64,000 bases of DNA from Streptomyces griseorubiginosus (GTDB lineage Bacteria; Actinomycetota; Actinomycetes; Streptomycetales; Streptomycetaceae): contig NZ_KQ948739.1 in assembly GCF_001514195.1 (NCBI RefSeq), forward strand, positions 361,304-425,303, in the 5' to 3' direction. Within the stretch, counting starts at the first letter, position 1; every line of letters begins with the position of its first letter. The position numbers and the translations under genes are program-made. Below the pieces are notes generated by a model. The model was not told where the DNA came from, made no database searches, and was given only the letters and a program-made list of their open reading frames with translations. This document shows positions 23,091 through 31,990 of the stretch, one piece after another.

Positions 23091-25895
23091 TTACCGGTGC
23101 GAGGTGTACTCCACCACCTGCTGGAAGGTCGGACGGTTCTGCCAGCTGATGTTGTAGTGCTTGATGCCGCCCAGGGTGCGCTGCACGATCGAGTCGGCGC
23201 ACCACTGGTCACCCGCCGAGCACAGGCTGTCGCCCGGGTAGACCTGGGCCGCGGTCTTGCCGGACGCGGTCTTCAGGGTGCTGATGAGGATGTCCCGGCA
23301 GGCGCTGAGGCTGCCGCCGCCGCAGTACTTGTTCGCCAGCGGGCCCTGCACGTTCTCCCCGAGCACCGCGCGGACGTCCTTGTCGACGTAGCTCCACCAG
23401 CCGTACTGGAAGGAGCTGCCCGCGTGGGAGCCGGTGGGGCCGTGCGCGGCGGACGGGGACTCGTCGACGGGCAGGTTGGCCTGGAGGTCGGTGTACAGGG
23501 CGGTGCCGAGGCCCGGTTCGAAGATGCCCTTGGCCAGCAGCGGCCACCACGCGTCCAGGATGCGGATCGCGTCGGCGTCGGCGTACTTCTTCGAACCCGC
23601 GGAGGTCTCGGTGCGCTTGCCGCCGGCCGTCAGCCACGTCTGGAGCTTGGTGACCGCGGCGGCGGCCGTGGAGTCGGTGACCGTCGAGCTGTTGATCACC
23701 TTGAGCAGGTCGGGCAGGACGTCCTCGGCGCGCAGGTCGGTGAGGGACGCGTCGGCCATGGCCTTCACCAGCGAGGCCCTGGTGACCCCGCCCGCGGCGA
23801 CCAGTTTCTTCACCCGGTCCTCCAGCAGGTTGCCGCGGTGCACCGAGCCGTCGCCCCAGGGCGCGGTGGTGTAGTCCTTGGCCTGCTTGTTGTTCCAGGA
23901 GATGTAGTAGTCCTGGTCGATGGAGTTGGGGTGCGCGGAGGGCGGGGTGTAGTCGGCGGTGTTGGTCGTCGGGTTCCAGTTCCGCCACTCGTACGCGGCC
24001 TGCGCCCACACCGGGAACTCGGCGTCGACGCCGGAGGCGCGCACCGGGTTGTCGCCGCTGTTGTAGTACGCGGTGTGCGAGGAGTCGGCGTAGAACCAGT
24101 TGAAGGTGTAGTTGATGTGCTGCACCGCGCTCTGGAAGGTCTGCGGGCTCTTGACGTAGTCGGGGTCGTTGAGCATCTGGAAGCCGATGATCGAGTCGGC
24201 CTCGTGCATGTAGGAGGAGCGCAGGGTGGTGTAGGCGACCTTCTTGCCGCCGACGGTCGCCCGGTACTCGACGGGTCCGTACTTCGTGCGCCAGACCCTC
24301 ATCGTGTACGACCCCGCGGCGGTGCCGTCGGCCGTGGTCGGGGTCCAGGAGTTCTTCTGCTCGATCTTGTCCATGGCCGTGCAGGTGCCGTGGTACAGGT
24401 AGTGGTAGTCGTCCTGGCACAGCTCGACGGCGTAGGTGTCGATGATGTCCTGGCCGGAGGTCGTGGCGGACCACGAGTAGTCCTGGCCGCGGCCCAGTTC
24501 GACGTACATGCTCAGGCCCGCGAAGGAGGCGCCGCGGGCGCTGATGCCGGGGCCCTGGATCTCCTGGAGCATCAGCAGCTGGGGGGCGAAGTAGCCGGTC
24601 TGGGGCCCGAAGACGGCGACCGGGTGGCCGCTGGCCGTGTACTTCCCGCTCACCACGAGGGCGTTGGACATGCCGCGCTTGGCGGAGGTGAGGGCGTTCG
24701 CGGTGGCCGCGGCGGAGGCGGCGGTCGCGCTCTGGGACGCGCCGGTGCCCGTGGCGTCGTAGACCAGCGGCTCGGTGCTCACCGAACCGGCGTCGGGCAG
24801 CGCCTCGCCCTGCGGGTCGGTGGGCTTGGTGGCGTAGGGGAAGCTCTCGCCGTTGTGGACGGTGAGGACGGCCTCGGGGTCGTTGCGCTCCCGGAAGGAC
24901 TCCCAGACCTCGGTGCCCTTCGTCACGCCGTACTGCTGCTGGGCGGCCAGCAGCGAGATCGCGTTGTTGACCTCGCCGCCGCCGCCGGAGCCGAAGAGGG
25001 CGCCGATGACGGAGGCCAGCGCGACCAGGTCGGTGAGCTTGAAGTGGTCGATGGTGCCCGCGTTGGTGATCGAGTCCTTGTGTCCGGTCAGGACGTACTC
25101 GCCGGGGAAGTAGCGGCCGCTGTCGGAGGCGTCGATGTAGGCGTTGATGCCGGCGATGTAGGCGTTGGCGTCGGCGAGGGCCTGCTGGCCGCGGGCGCCG
25201 TTGGCCGCGACCGCGTTGTCGATCTGGGCCTGGAGGTCGGCCTCGCTGTAGGGGGCGTTGCGCCAGAACTGCTGTTCCAGGCCCTGGTTGGAGGCGGCCC
25301 CGCCGGCGAAGCCGGTCAGCTGGCCCCGGCCCACGTGCCGGAAGACGTCCATGAGCCACAGCCGGTCCTGGGCCGCCGCATAGCCCGCGCCGAACTCGGT
25401 GCCGTACCTGGTGGTACCGGTGATGTGCGGCACACCCGTCTTCTTGTCGCGGACGATCGTCACGTCGGTGCGGCCGGCCGGGCTGAGGGTGGAGGCGACC
25501 TGGTCGGAGGGGACCCCGAAGGAGGCGTCGTTGAAGAAGGTGTTGATCGTGGAATTGGTGAGACTCGGGTAGCCCTTGGCCAGGTTGGCGTAGGGGCCGA
25601 GCTGGTCCTCCGCGTGGTCGGGCTGGGTGCCGAAGGCCTGGTTGAGGAGGACCTGCGCGAGGGTCGCGTTGCCGTTCTCACCGGGCGGCAGGATGTCGGA
25701 ACACTGGCCGCCGCAGTAGTCGTTGGCGGCGGCCGCTGCCGCGGTGGCCGAGGTCTGCGCGGTGGCCGAGGTCCCTGCGAGCGGGGACAAAAGACCTGCA
25801 ATCAGGACGCATATGGATGCCGACTTCAGGAACCCGGAGAGCCTGCCGGGAGTTCTCAGTCTGTCAAGGAGGGTGCGCGGGTTACGTCGAGGCAT
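23091..25895 (-). CDS. Penicillin acylase family Ntn-hydrolase, secreted (934 aa)
   Basis: Secreted amidase precursor of the penicillin acylase/AHL acylase group. Signal peptide about 1-47 (LKSASICVLIAGLLSPLAGT then SATAQ). Alpha-chain blocks TGVPHITGTTRYGTEFGAGY and AAAQDRLWLMDVFRHVGRGQ. The autocatalytic beta-chain N-terminus is S410 in AKRGMSNALVVSG, with N411 after it. Proteins of this family cleave side-chain amides (beta-lactams, acyl-homoserine lactones, lipopeptides); the actual substrate is unknown. Two long linkers rich in Ala/Ser and Gly are present. Length is at the upper end of the family. Confidence 0.9.
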   Translation of the reverse strand: MPRRNPRTLLDRLRTPGRLSGFLKSASICVLIAGLLSPLAGTSATAQTSATAAAAAANDYCGGQCSDILPPGENGNATLAQVLLNQAFGTQPDHAEDQLGPYANLAKGYPSLTNSTINTFFNDASFGVPSDQVASTLSPAGRTDVTIVRDKKTGVPHITGTTRYGTEFGAGYAAAQDRLWLMDVFRHVGRGQLTGFAGGAASNQGLEQQFWRNAPYSEADLQAQIDNAVAANGARGQQALADANAYIAGINAYIDASDSGRYFPGEYVLTGHKDSITNAGTIDHFKLTDLVALASVIGALFGSGGGGEVNNAISLLAAQQQYGVTKGTEVWESFRERNDPEAVLTVHNGESFPYATKPTDPQGEALPDAGSVSTEPLVYDATGTGASQSATAASAAATANALTSAKRGMSNALVVSGKYTASGHPVAVFGPQTGYFAPQLLMLQEIQGPGISARGASFAGLSMYVELGRGQDYSWSATTSGQDIIDTYAVELCQDDYHYLYHGTCTAMDKIEQKNSWTPTTADGTAAGSYTMRVWRTKYGPVEYRATVGGKKVAYTTLRSSYMHEADSIIGFQMLNDPDYVKSPQTFQSAVQHINYTFNWFYADSSHTAYYNSGDNPVRASGVDAEFPVWAQAAYEWRNWNPTTNTADYTPPSAHPNSIDQDYYISWNNKQAKDYTTAPWGDGSVHRGNLLEDRVKKLVAAGGVTRASLVKAMADASLTDLRAEDVLPDLLKVINSSTVTDSTAAAAVTKLQTWLTAGGKRTETSAGSKKYADADAIRILDAWWPLLAKGIFEPGLGTALYTDLQANLPVDESPSAAHGPTGSHAGSSFQYGWWSYVDKDVRAVLGENVQGPLANKYCGGGSLSACRDILISTLKTASGKTAAQVYPGDSLCSAGDQWCADSIVQRTLGGIKHYNISWQNRPTFQQVVEYTSHR

Positions 25896-26117
25896 GGCAG
25901 CTCCAACCGACGGGGGTGTGGCCGGAGGTTACCGCCGGTAGCCCCCAGATTTGAAGATGAACATGCGTCAAGTTTTGACAGGGGTGCGTGGGCTGATGGA
26001 GGGCATCGGAAATCGGATGGAGCCAAATCGCTTGTCGATACGTCTATTCGGCGAAGTCCGAACGACGACGCCGAAGTGACCGAAGTACAGGTGCAGGTGT
26101 GACGGAGGTGCAGGGCG

Positions 26118-26720
26118 ATGGCCGGTTTCCGGAGTCTGGCGAGACAGGTGCGAGATCCGCGGTGCGATCTGGCGCTTCGGCGCTACTCACTGCGCAAGTG
26201 CCTTGAGAGGTTCGCTCCTTACGGGCACAGGGCGACCTGGGACCATTTGTGCTCCCGGGCGGGATTCGGTCCCGAGGACCGCTCCCCCGACCCAGCGCGG
26301 CTCGTGGCCGCACTGGTGGAACTGGAGGAGGCGCGTTCGGTGTGGCTGGCATACGAGGCCGGGTTCGCCGAGCGGCGCAAGAAGGAGAAGCACGACGGGT
26401 TGCGCAGGCCGGGCAGTGTGGACGACTGGCACCGGCTGACCTGGGGCGGGTTCGGTGTCGCGTGGTGCGACGACCCCCGGGTGCACCCCGGTGAGCCGCT
26501 GGCGGAGGTGCTGCGCCGGCTGATCTCCGCGCTGGAGCGCGAGCCGGGCGCGGTGTGCCCGGTGTGCGACGGCGAGCGGCTCGTCTGGAAGTACGAACTG
26601 GACCACGAACCCTCGACGGGTCCGGTCTGCGTGGACTGCGGGATCCTGGTGCCGCGGCCCGTGCTCACCCCGGAGGCCCTGGCGGACGCCAGGCGCGGAC
26701 GGCAGCTGGTGTCCGCCTAG
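26118..26720 (+). CDS. Unknown protein with C-terminal zinc ribbon (200 aa)
   Basis: Not recognised. Basic N-terminus (RQVRDPRCDLALRRYSLRKC) with a helical middle and two C-x2-C pairs near the end (CPVCDGERL and CVDCGILVP) forming a likely zinc ribbon. No signal peptide or membrane segment. ATG at 26118 has GGAGGTGC 8-12 nt upstream. It ends about 90 bp before the BKACE gene in the same direction. Confidence 0.72.
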   Translation: MAGFRSLARQVRDPRCDLALRRYSLRKCLERFAPYGHRATWDHLCSRAGFGPEDRSPDPARLVAALVELEEARSVWLAYEAGFAERRKKEKHDGLRRPGSVDDWHRLTWGGFGVAWCDDPRVHPGEPLAEVLRRLISALEREPGAVCPVCDGERLVWKYELDHEPSTGPVCVDCGILVPRPVLTPEALADARRGRQLVSA

Positions 26721-26813
26721 AGCAGGTGCGCGCTGGGGGTGCGCCGGGGATGCCGCACCCCCTGTTTTGCCGGGCCCGGCGGGACTGTCGGTGCCGGCTG
26801 GCATCATCGGGGG

Positions 26814-27536
26814 ATGGTGCAGGTGTGTCTGAACGGTCCGCGTGGGGCGGCCGACGGGACGGCGGTACCGCTGACGCCCGAGGCCATGGCCCGGTCGGCG
26901 GCCGAAGCCGTCGCGGCAGGCGCGACGGACATCCATGTCCACCCCAAGACACCGTGCGGACAGGACAGCCTGTCGCCGCGTGTGGTCGCGGCGACGCTGG
27001 AGGCGATCCGGGCCCTGGTGTCGGTCCCGGTCGGTGTGACCACCGGCGCCTGGTCCGAGCCGGACCCCGCCGCCCGGGTCGCGCGCGTCCGGGAGTGGAC
27101 CGTGCTGCCCGACCACGCCTCGGTCAACTGGCACGAGCCGGGTGCCGAGTCGGTGGCGGCCGCCCTGATCGAGCGCGGGGTGGGCGTGGAGGCCGGGGTC
27201 TGGTCGGGGACCGACGCGGCGGCCCGGTTCGCGAGGTCACCGCTCGGACCGAGGGTGCTGCGGGTGCTCGCGGAGGTGACCGACACGGAGGCGGCCGAGA
27301 CCGCAGCGCACCGCCTCCTCGCCGACCTGGGCCCGGCTCACGGCCGCCCGGTGCTGCTGCACGGCGAGGACGCCGGAGCCTGGCCGGTGCTGCGGCTGGC
27401 CGGACGGCTGGGGCTCGCGACCCGGGTGGGCCTGGAGGACACGCTGGTCCTGCCGGACGGGCAACGGGCCGTGTCCAACGCTCAGTTGGTGTCCGAGGGG
27501 CTGGTCCAGTACGGGTGCGCCCAGCGCTCGTCGTAG
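26814..27536 (+). CDS. BKACE-family beta-keto acid cleavage enzyme (240 aa)
   Basis: DUF849/BKACE family, related to 3-keto-5-aminohexanoate cleavage enzyme, which uses acetyl-CoA and zinc to cleave beta-keto acids. Metal-binding HVHPKTPCG (about 40-48) and a second His in SVNWHEPGAESV. The N-terminus VCLNGPRG is typical. At 240 residues it is shorter than the usual 270-310. Substrate unknown. ATG at 26814 gives MVQVCLNGP; the residues upstream are poor. The 3' end overlaps the convergent unknown gene by 55 bp. Confidence 0.8.
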   Translation: MVQVCLNGPRGAADGTAVPLTPEAMARSAAEAVAAGATDIHVHPKTPCGQDSLSPRVVAATLEAIRALVSVPVGVTTGAWSEPDPAARVARVREWTVLPDHASVNWHEPGAESVAAALIERGVGVEAGVWSGTDAAARFARSPLGPRVLRVLAEVTDTEAAETAAHRLLADLGPAHGRPVLLHGEDAGAWPVLRLAGRLGLATRVGLEDTLVLPDGQRAVSNAQLVSEGLVQYGCAQRSS

Positions 27537-28216
27537 GGCAGGGCGAGGAGTTCGGCCTGGACGGCCAGGTCGGCCTCGCCGCAGGCGCGGAGGCGGGCGG
27601 GGGCATGGGCGGCCAGCCAGGACCGGAGGGCGGCGACCGCGGAGCCCTCGTCGTCCTGGATCCACCAGAGCCACGGCGAACCGTCGGTGATCAGGTGGTA
27701 CAGCCAGTCCTTCGCACAGCTCACCAGGTGCGCCTCGACGGCGGGCCCGTCCCGGAAGCGGTCGAGGAGCGGGGTCATGTCGTCCAGGATCATGGCGCAC
27801 GTCTCGAACACGTCGTGGACGGGGTACGGCGGCTCGGGGTTCGTGAGGGTGTCGTCCCACCAGGCCAGCACGAACGCCTCGACGGCTCCGGCCTGCCGGG
27901 GCGGCCAGGCCCGCCAGTCGACGCGGCTCAGGCCGTGCCAGGCCCAGCCGATGCCGTCCAGACTGCCGTCGGCCATGGCGTGCGCGGTCTGCGGGAGGAG
28001 GCGACGCATCACCGCCGGGTGGTCCTCGAAGTGACCGGGGCTCTCGAACACGAACCGGCGGACCAGATCGGCGGGCACGCGCGTGTACGGCGTACGCAGA
28101 TACGCGATCTCCTCGGGCCCGTAACACCGCTCGCAGCCGGTCTCGGTGGGGCTCGCGAAGCCGTTGAACACGGTGTCGATGTCGGCGAGGGCCGCGGCAA
28201 GGGCCGTTGAGGTCAT
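27482..28216 (-). CDS. Unknown conserved-looking protein (244 aa)
   Basis: I do not recognise the family. Acidic and Trp-rich (GIGWAWHGLSRVDWRAWPPR, FVLAWWDDTL, SPWLWWIQDDEGSAVAALRSW), no signal peptide or membrane helix. The start codon ATG (28216) and coding character are good. It overlaps the end of the BKACE gene by 55 bp on the opposite strand and lies 121 bp from soxR. Confidence 0.7.
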   Translation of the reverse strand: MTSTALAAALADIDTVFNGFASPTETGCERCYGPEEIAYLRTPYTRVPADLVRRFVFESPGHFEDHPAVMRRLLPQTAHAMADGSLDGIGWAWHGLSRVDWRAWPPRQAGAVEAFVLAWWDDTLTNPEPPYPVHDVFETCAMILDDMTPLLDRFRDGPAVEAHLVSCAKDWLYHLITDGSPWLWWIQDDEGSAVAALRSWLAAHAPARLRACGEADLAVQAELLALPYDERWAHPYWTSPSDTN

Positions 28217-28337
28217 GGGAGTTGGTCCCGTCAGGACTCCGGCCGCGGTGTCGCCGCCGACCGAAGATCGCGACGCTACCAGGCCCTCGAAGGGGGAGCC
28301 AGCGATTTCCCCGGGACGCAGTGACCGCCACCGTGGC

Positions 28338-28835
28338 TCAACAGCACTCCCCCGCCGCCCCTTTCGGTCGCCGTTCCCCGCTCTGCTGCACCAGCAGGCG
28401 AGACCCCGTGTGACGGTCGCCGAAGACGTCGTCCGGGTTGGACAGCACGCAGGTGTCGAGGGAGAGGCAGCCGCAGCTGATGCAGTCGGTGAGATGGTCG
28501 CGCAGACGGTTCAACTGCTTGATGCGCTCGTCCAGTTCGGAGCGCCAGGCCTCGGAGAGCCGGGCCCAGTCCTCACGGGTGGGGGTGCGTTCCTCGGGGA
28601 GCTCGGAGAGGGCGTCGCGGATCGTGGCCAGCGGGATGCCGACCCGCTGCGCGGCCCGGACGAAGGCGACCCGGCGCAGCGCGTCACGGGAGTAGCGGCG
28701 CTGGTTGCCCGTGGTGCGGCGGCTGCTGATCAGCCCCTTGGACTCGTAGAAGTGCAGGGCGGAGACGGCGGCGCCGCTGCGCGCGGCGAGCTGGCCGACC
28801 GTGAGCTCGTGGATCTTCTCGGGAATCTGGGGCAC
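28338..28835 (-). CDS. soxR: SoxR redox-sensing MerR-family regulator (165 aa)
   Basis: MerR winged helix (about 10-75: ELTVGQLAARSGAAVSALHF, SRRTTGNQRRYSRDALRR), dimerisation helix, and the [2Fe-2S] cysteines C118, C121, C123 and C129 in CISCGCLSLDTC. In Streptomyces SoxR responds to redox-active antibiotics rather than superoxide and activates oxidoreductases and pumps; no SoxR box or target gene is obvious next door. GTG at 28835 (MPQIPEKIHELTV) is preferred; ATG at 28853 would add six residues. Divergent from maoC. Confidence 0.95.
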   Translation of the reverse strand: MPQIPEKIHELTVGQLAARSGAAVSALHFYESKGLISSRRTTGNQRRYSRDALRRVAFVRAAQRVGIPLATIRDALSELPEERTPTREDWARLSEAWRSELDERIKQLNRLRDHLTDCISCGCLSLDTCVLSNPDDVFGDRHTGSRLLVQQSGERRPKGAAGECC

Positions 28836-28874
28836 CCCTCGAACCCTACCCATGCCGCCACCGCCGCGAGTCCG

Positions 28875-28903
28875 TTGACAGGGGCTCTCCGGCCGACCAT
28901 GCT
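28875..28903 (+). promoter_or_regulatory. Candidate promoter of the MaoC gene
   Basis: TTGACA (28875-28880) is an exact -35. With a 17-bp spacer the -10 would be CATGCT (28898-28903), a weak match. It runs directly into the operator at 28902-28917. Confidence 0.5.
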
Positions 28904-28917
28904 AAGCAGTCGCTTAG
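28902..28917 (+). promoter_or_regulatory. TetR-type operator before the MaoC gene
   Basis: CTAAGCAGTCGCTTAG: perfect 6-bp arms with a 4-bp centre, overlapping the end of the proposed -10. The same dyad, CTGAGCAACCGCTTAG, is at 30121-30136 before the TetR gene, so that regulator probably binds both. Confidence 0.75.
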
Positions 28918-28943
28918 ACATGATGGGGCGAGGAGGCCGGGAC

Positions 28944-29405
28944 ATGGCAGAGCCGAGGATCTTCACGGGTGCGGACGACCTGAAGGCGGCGGTGGGCGAG
29001 GAGCTGGGGTACACCGACTGGCTGGAGGTCGACCAGAAGCGCATCGACCTGTTCGCGGAGGCCACCGGCGACCACCAGTGGATCCACGTCGACCCGGAGA
29101 AGGCCGCCGCGGGGCCCTTCGGCACGACCATCGCGCACGGCTACCTCACGCTCTCCCTGCTGCCGCTCTTCGGGCCCCAGCTGATCAAGGTCGAGGGCGT
29201 GAAGATGGGCGTCAACTACGGGACGAACAAGGTGCGTTTCCCCGCGCCGGTGCCCGTCGGCTCCCGGCTGCGCGCCACCGCGCGGATCACCGGAGTCGAC
29301 GACGTCGCGGGCGGGGTGCAGGTCACCGTGGCCTTCAGCGTGGAGCGCGAGGGCGGGGACAAGCCGGTGTGCGTGGCGGAGTCGGTGTCGCGGTACTACC
29401 TGTAG
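28944..29405 (+). CDS. MaoC-like hotdog-fold hydratase (153 aa)
   Basis: Enoyl-CoA hydratase 2-like single hotdog domain. The catalytic motif is intact: FAEATGDHQWIHVDPEKAA with D and H, then AHGYLTLSLLPL. Likely hydrates a trans-2-enoyl-CoA in fatty acid breakdown. ATG at 28944 has GAGGAGG about 6 nt upstream. Convergent with its likely regulator, a TetR gene 42 bp downstream; the two share an operator motif. Confidence 0.9.
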   Translation: MAEPRIFTGADDLKAAVGEELGYTDWLEVDQKRIDLFAEATGDHQWIHVDPEKAAAGPFGTTIAHGYLTLSLLPLFGPQLIKVEGVKMGVNYGTNKVRFPAPVPVGSRLRATARITGVDDVAGGVQVTVAFSVEREGGDKPVCVAESVSRYYL

Positions 29406-29447
29406 ACGCGGTACTACCGGCGGGGCTGTCGCAGGGGCCCATGGGGG

Positions 29448-30074
29448 CTACTTCGCCGCCCCCACCATCCGCAGCACGAGGTCGGCGTCGAGCGCGCCGA
29501 CCTCGTCGGGGGTCCACGGCCCGTCGACGTTGAACCAGCGGGCCACGTCGATGCAGAGCGACATCACGGCGAGGGTGGTGCCCTTGACGTCGAGGACGTC
29601 GAACTCGCCGGAGGCGATGCCGTCCTCGATGATCCCGCGCACCACGGCGTCGCACTGGCGGCGCAGGTCGAGGATCTCGGCGCGGGCGTCGGGGCCGAGG
29701 GAGTCGAGTTCGTACTGGACGACCCGGGCGGTGGTACGGCCGCCGGCGTGCCAGCGGACGAACGAGCTCACGGCGTCGGTCAGCCGCTCGGTGGCGGTGC
29801 CCTCGCGGCGGGCGGCGACCTGGAGGATCTCCAGGGCCTTGGTGTGCCCGATCCGGCTGATGCGGTGGAGCAGTTCTTCCTTGGTCTTGTAGTGGATGTA
29901 GAGCGCGGCGGGGCTCATTCCGGCCCGGCCGGCGATGTCGCGGGTCGTGGTGGCGTGGTAGCCGCGCTCGGCGAACGCCTCCACCGCGGCGACGAGCAGC
30001 CGCCGCGCCGCGTCGGGCGTGACCTCACCCCACGCCGACGTCTCGCCGCCGGCCGTCTCCTCCGCCGTGCTCAT
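29448..30074 (-). CDS. TetR-family regulator, likely of the MaoC gene (208 aa)
   Basis: Helix-turn-helix at about 35-65 (TTRDIAGRAGMSPAALYIHYKTKEEL) and a C-terminal domain of the acyl-CoA-sensing type (ALEILQVAARREGTATERLTDAVSSFVRWHA). ATG at 30074 is preceded by GGAGAGGGG. Its promoter region holds CTGAGCAACCGCTTAG (30121-30136), 47 bp upstream, matching the dyad before maoC. This points to a small regulon of TetR plus MaoC with autoregulation. Confidence 0.9.
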   Translation of the reverse strand: MSTAEETAGGETSAWGEVTPDAARRLLVAAVEAFAERGYHATTTRDIAGRAGMSPAALYIHYKTKEELLHRISRIGHTKALEILQVAARREGTATERLTDAVSSFVRWHAGGRTTARVVQYELDSLGPDARAEILDLRRQCDAVVRGIIEDGIASGEFDVLDVKGTTLAVMSLCIDVARWFNVDGPWTPDEVGALDADLVLRMVGAAK

Positions 30075-30458
30075 CGCACACCCCTCTCCACCGTTCAGAA
30101 CCCCCACCATACCGCCGAACCTGAGCAACCGCTTAGCCTCCCCGCTCGGACGGGGGGACCGCGGGAGGGCCGACAGGGCGGGGAGGACAGGTGGCACGTG
30201 GCGGGCATGGGACGCGGACGCCGATCACCGGGTCGGCGGGGCCGGAGTTCACATCGCCCGACGGGGCCCGGCCGAGGATGCCCCCACAGGCCGCTGGACG
30301 GCGGCCGAGTACGGCGGCGACGCGAGGGGCGGCTCGACGTCGTCCACCACGCCAAGGGCGTGCTTCCGGGGAAGGACGGGCCCGTGCGCACCTCAAGGCG
30401 GCCGTCATCCCCGCCCTCCGCAGGTGGCGGCACGCGGAGGGCCGGTGACGGCGGAGCC
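30075..30458. other. 384-bp intergenic region, no gene seen apart from the operator
   Basis: Between the YiaAB gene and the TetR gene, both on the minus strand. GC-rich with no good ribosome site or family signature in any frame. A weak plus-strand frame ending AHLKAAVIPALRRWRHAEGR at about 30448 looks slightly protein-like and could be a decayed gene end. I could not identify it. Confidence 0.5.
30121..30136 (-). promoter_or_regulatory. TetR-type operator upstream of the TetR gene
   Basis: CTGAGCAACCGCTTAG, one base off a perfect 6-4-6 dyad and matching 28902-28917 in 13 of 16 positions. It is 47 bp before the TetR start, suggesting autorepression. Confidence 0.7.
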
Positions 30459-30746
30459 TCAGAGCTTCTCGAAGGGGTCGTGTTCGGCGAGGAGCTTCTC
30501 CAGGCGGGCCTGGTCGACGCGGCTGACGATCTGGCCGGCCTCCTGGCGGTCACGGATCACCTTGGCCAGGGTGAAGGCGGAGGTGACGAGGTACAGGACG
30601 GCGATGGCGAGGAACCCCCGCACCCAGGCATCCGCGTTCAGCCGGAAGATGCCGATGGCCGTGGCCGCCATGGCCACACCGAAGGAGGCCACGGCCTGTC
30701 CGTAGAAGGCCGCGGTGTTCTGCTGCTTGACCGGTGTCTCACTCAT
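30459..30746 (-). CDS. YiaA/YiaB-type two-helix membrane protein (95 aa)
   Basis: Two hydrophobic segments (about 14-36 and 44-66), with NTAAFYGQAVASFGVAMAATAI and NADAWVRGFLAIAVLYLVTS matching the YiaAB domain. The tail AKVIRDRQEAGQIVSRVDQA is cytoplasmic. Family function is unknown; some members respond to osmotic or envelope stress. ATG at 30746 is preferred to an upstream in-frame start. Confidence 0.85.
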   Translation of the reverse strand: MSETPVKQQNTAAFYGQAVASFGVAMAATAIGIFRLNADAWVRGFLAIAVLYLVTSAFTLAKVIRDRQEAGQIVSRVDQARLEKLLAEHDPFEKL

Positions 30747-30805
30747 GGACAGAGTCTCGGACTGCGGCGACCCCGGCCACATCCGCTCAGATACTCATCC
30801 CGTAC

Positions 30806-31960
30806 TCAGAACGCCGACACACCGGTCAACGCGCGCCCGATCACCAGCTTCTGGATCTGGCTCGTGCCCTCGTACAGGGTCATCACGCGCGCGTCCCGCA
30901 GCAGTTTGCCCACCGGGTACTCGTCTATGTAGCCGTATCCGCCGAACACCTGCACCGCGTTGTTCGCGGCCCGCACCGCGGCCTCCGAGGCGAACAGCTT
31001 GGCCTTGGAGGACTCCACGGCGAAGGGCAGGCCGCGGTCGATCAGATCGGCGACCCGCCAGGTCAGCAGTCGGGCCGCGTCCACGTCCACGGCGATGTCG
31101 CTGATCAGCTCCTGGACCAGCTGGTGCCCCGCGATCGGCTTGCCGAACTGCTCGCGCTCACCGGCGTACCGGACCGCCGCGTCCAGCGCGGCCTGCGCGA
31201 TCCCCACACATCCCGCCGCCACCGACATCCGCCCCTTGGCCAGCGCGGACATCGCGACGGAGAACCCCTTGCCCTCGGGTGCCAGCATCGCGGAGGCCGG
31301 CACCCGCACCCCCTCCAGGACGAGTTCGGCGGTCGCCTGTCCGCGCAGGCCGAGCTTGCCGTGGACGGTCCGGCGGGTCAGACCGGGGGTGTCGGTCGGG
31401 ACCAGGAACGCGGAGACGCCCTTGTGGCCGGGCGCGTCCGTCGAGCGGGCGAACAGGAGCACCACGTCGGCCCACGTGCCGTTGGTGATGAACATCTTGG
31501 TGCCGTCGATGACGTACTCGTCGCCGTCCCGCACCGCGCGGGTGGCGAGGTTGCCCGCGTCGGAGCCGGTCCCGGGCTCGGTGAGGCCGAAGCAGCCGAC
31601 GTACTCCCCGGAGGTGAGCCCCGGCAGCCAGCGCCGCTTCTGCTCCTCGCTCCCCCAGGCCGCGACCGTCTTGGCGACCAGCCCCAGGGAGACCGACACG
31701 ATCCCGCGCACGGAGGAGTCGCCCCGCCCGAGCTCCTCGGTGACCAGGCAGTACGCGAGATGGTCACCGCCCGAGCCGCCGTACTCCTCGTCGATCGTCA
31801 GCCCGAGGAACCCGACCTCGCCGAGTTTCTTGACGATCGAACGGTCCACTTCTTCGGCGCGATCCCAGGCCACGACATGGGGAGCGATCTCACGGTCCAC
31901 GAAGTCCCGCGCCAGCCGCCGGACGGCGGTCTGCTCCTCGCTGAGCCCCAGGTCGACCAC
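30806..31960 (-). CDS. Acyl-CoA dehydrogenase (384 aa)
   Basis: FAD flavoprotein oxidising an acyl-CoA to the trans-2-enoyl-CoA. CFGLTEPGTGSDAGNLATRA binds FAD, ITNGTWADVVLLFARS follows, and catalytic E364 is in MTLYEGTSQIQKLVIGRAL. Length is normal for short/branched-chain dehydrogenases. It is divergent from a TetR gene with a 19-bp dyad in between, so it is likely repressed by that protein. Confidence 0.92.
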   Translation of the reverse strand: MVDLGLSEEQTAVRRLARDFVDREIAPHVVAWDRAEEVDRSIVKKLGEVGFLGLTIDEEYGGSGGDHLAYCLVTEELGRGDSSVRGIVSVSLGLVAKTVAAWGSEEQKRRWLPGLTSGEYVGCFGLTEPGTGSDAGNLATRAVRDGDEYVIDGTKMFITNGTWADVVLLFARSTDAPGHKGVSAFLVPTDTPGLTRRTVHGKLGLRGQATAELVLEGVRVPASAMLAPEGKGFSVAMSALAKGRMSVAAGCVGIAQAALDAAVRYAGEREQFGKPIAGHQLVQELISDIAVDVDAARLLTWRVADLIDRGLPFAVESSKAKLFASEAAVRAANNAVQVFGGYGYIDEYPVGKLLRDARVMTLYEGTSQIQKLVIGRALTGVSAF

Positions 31961-31990
31961 GAGATCACCTCACTTGAGAAGGACACCTTT

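Noticed and set aside
23088..26102. 1004-codon plus-strand frame opposite the penicillin acylase gene
   Set aside because: Composed of Val/Gly/Arg/Asp runs typical of antisense to GC3-rich genes. The minus strand has a signal peptide and catalytic Ser.
28817..28943. SoxR box next to soxR
   Set aside because: No dyad of the usual SoxR-box form is visible in this gap; the dyad present (28902-28917) matches the TetR site at 30121 instead.
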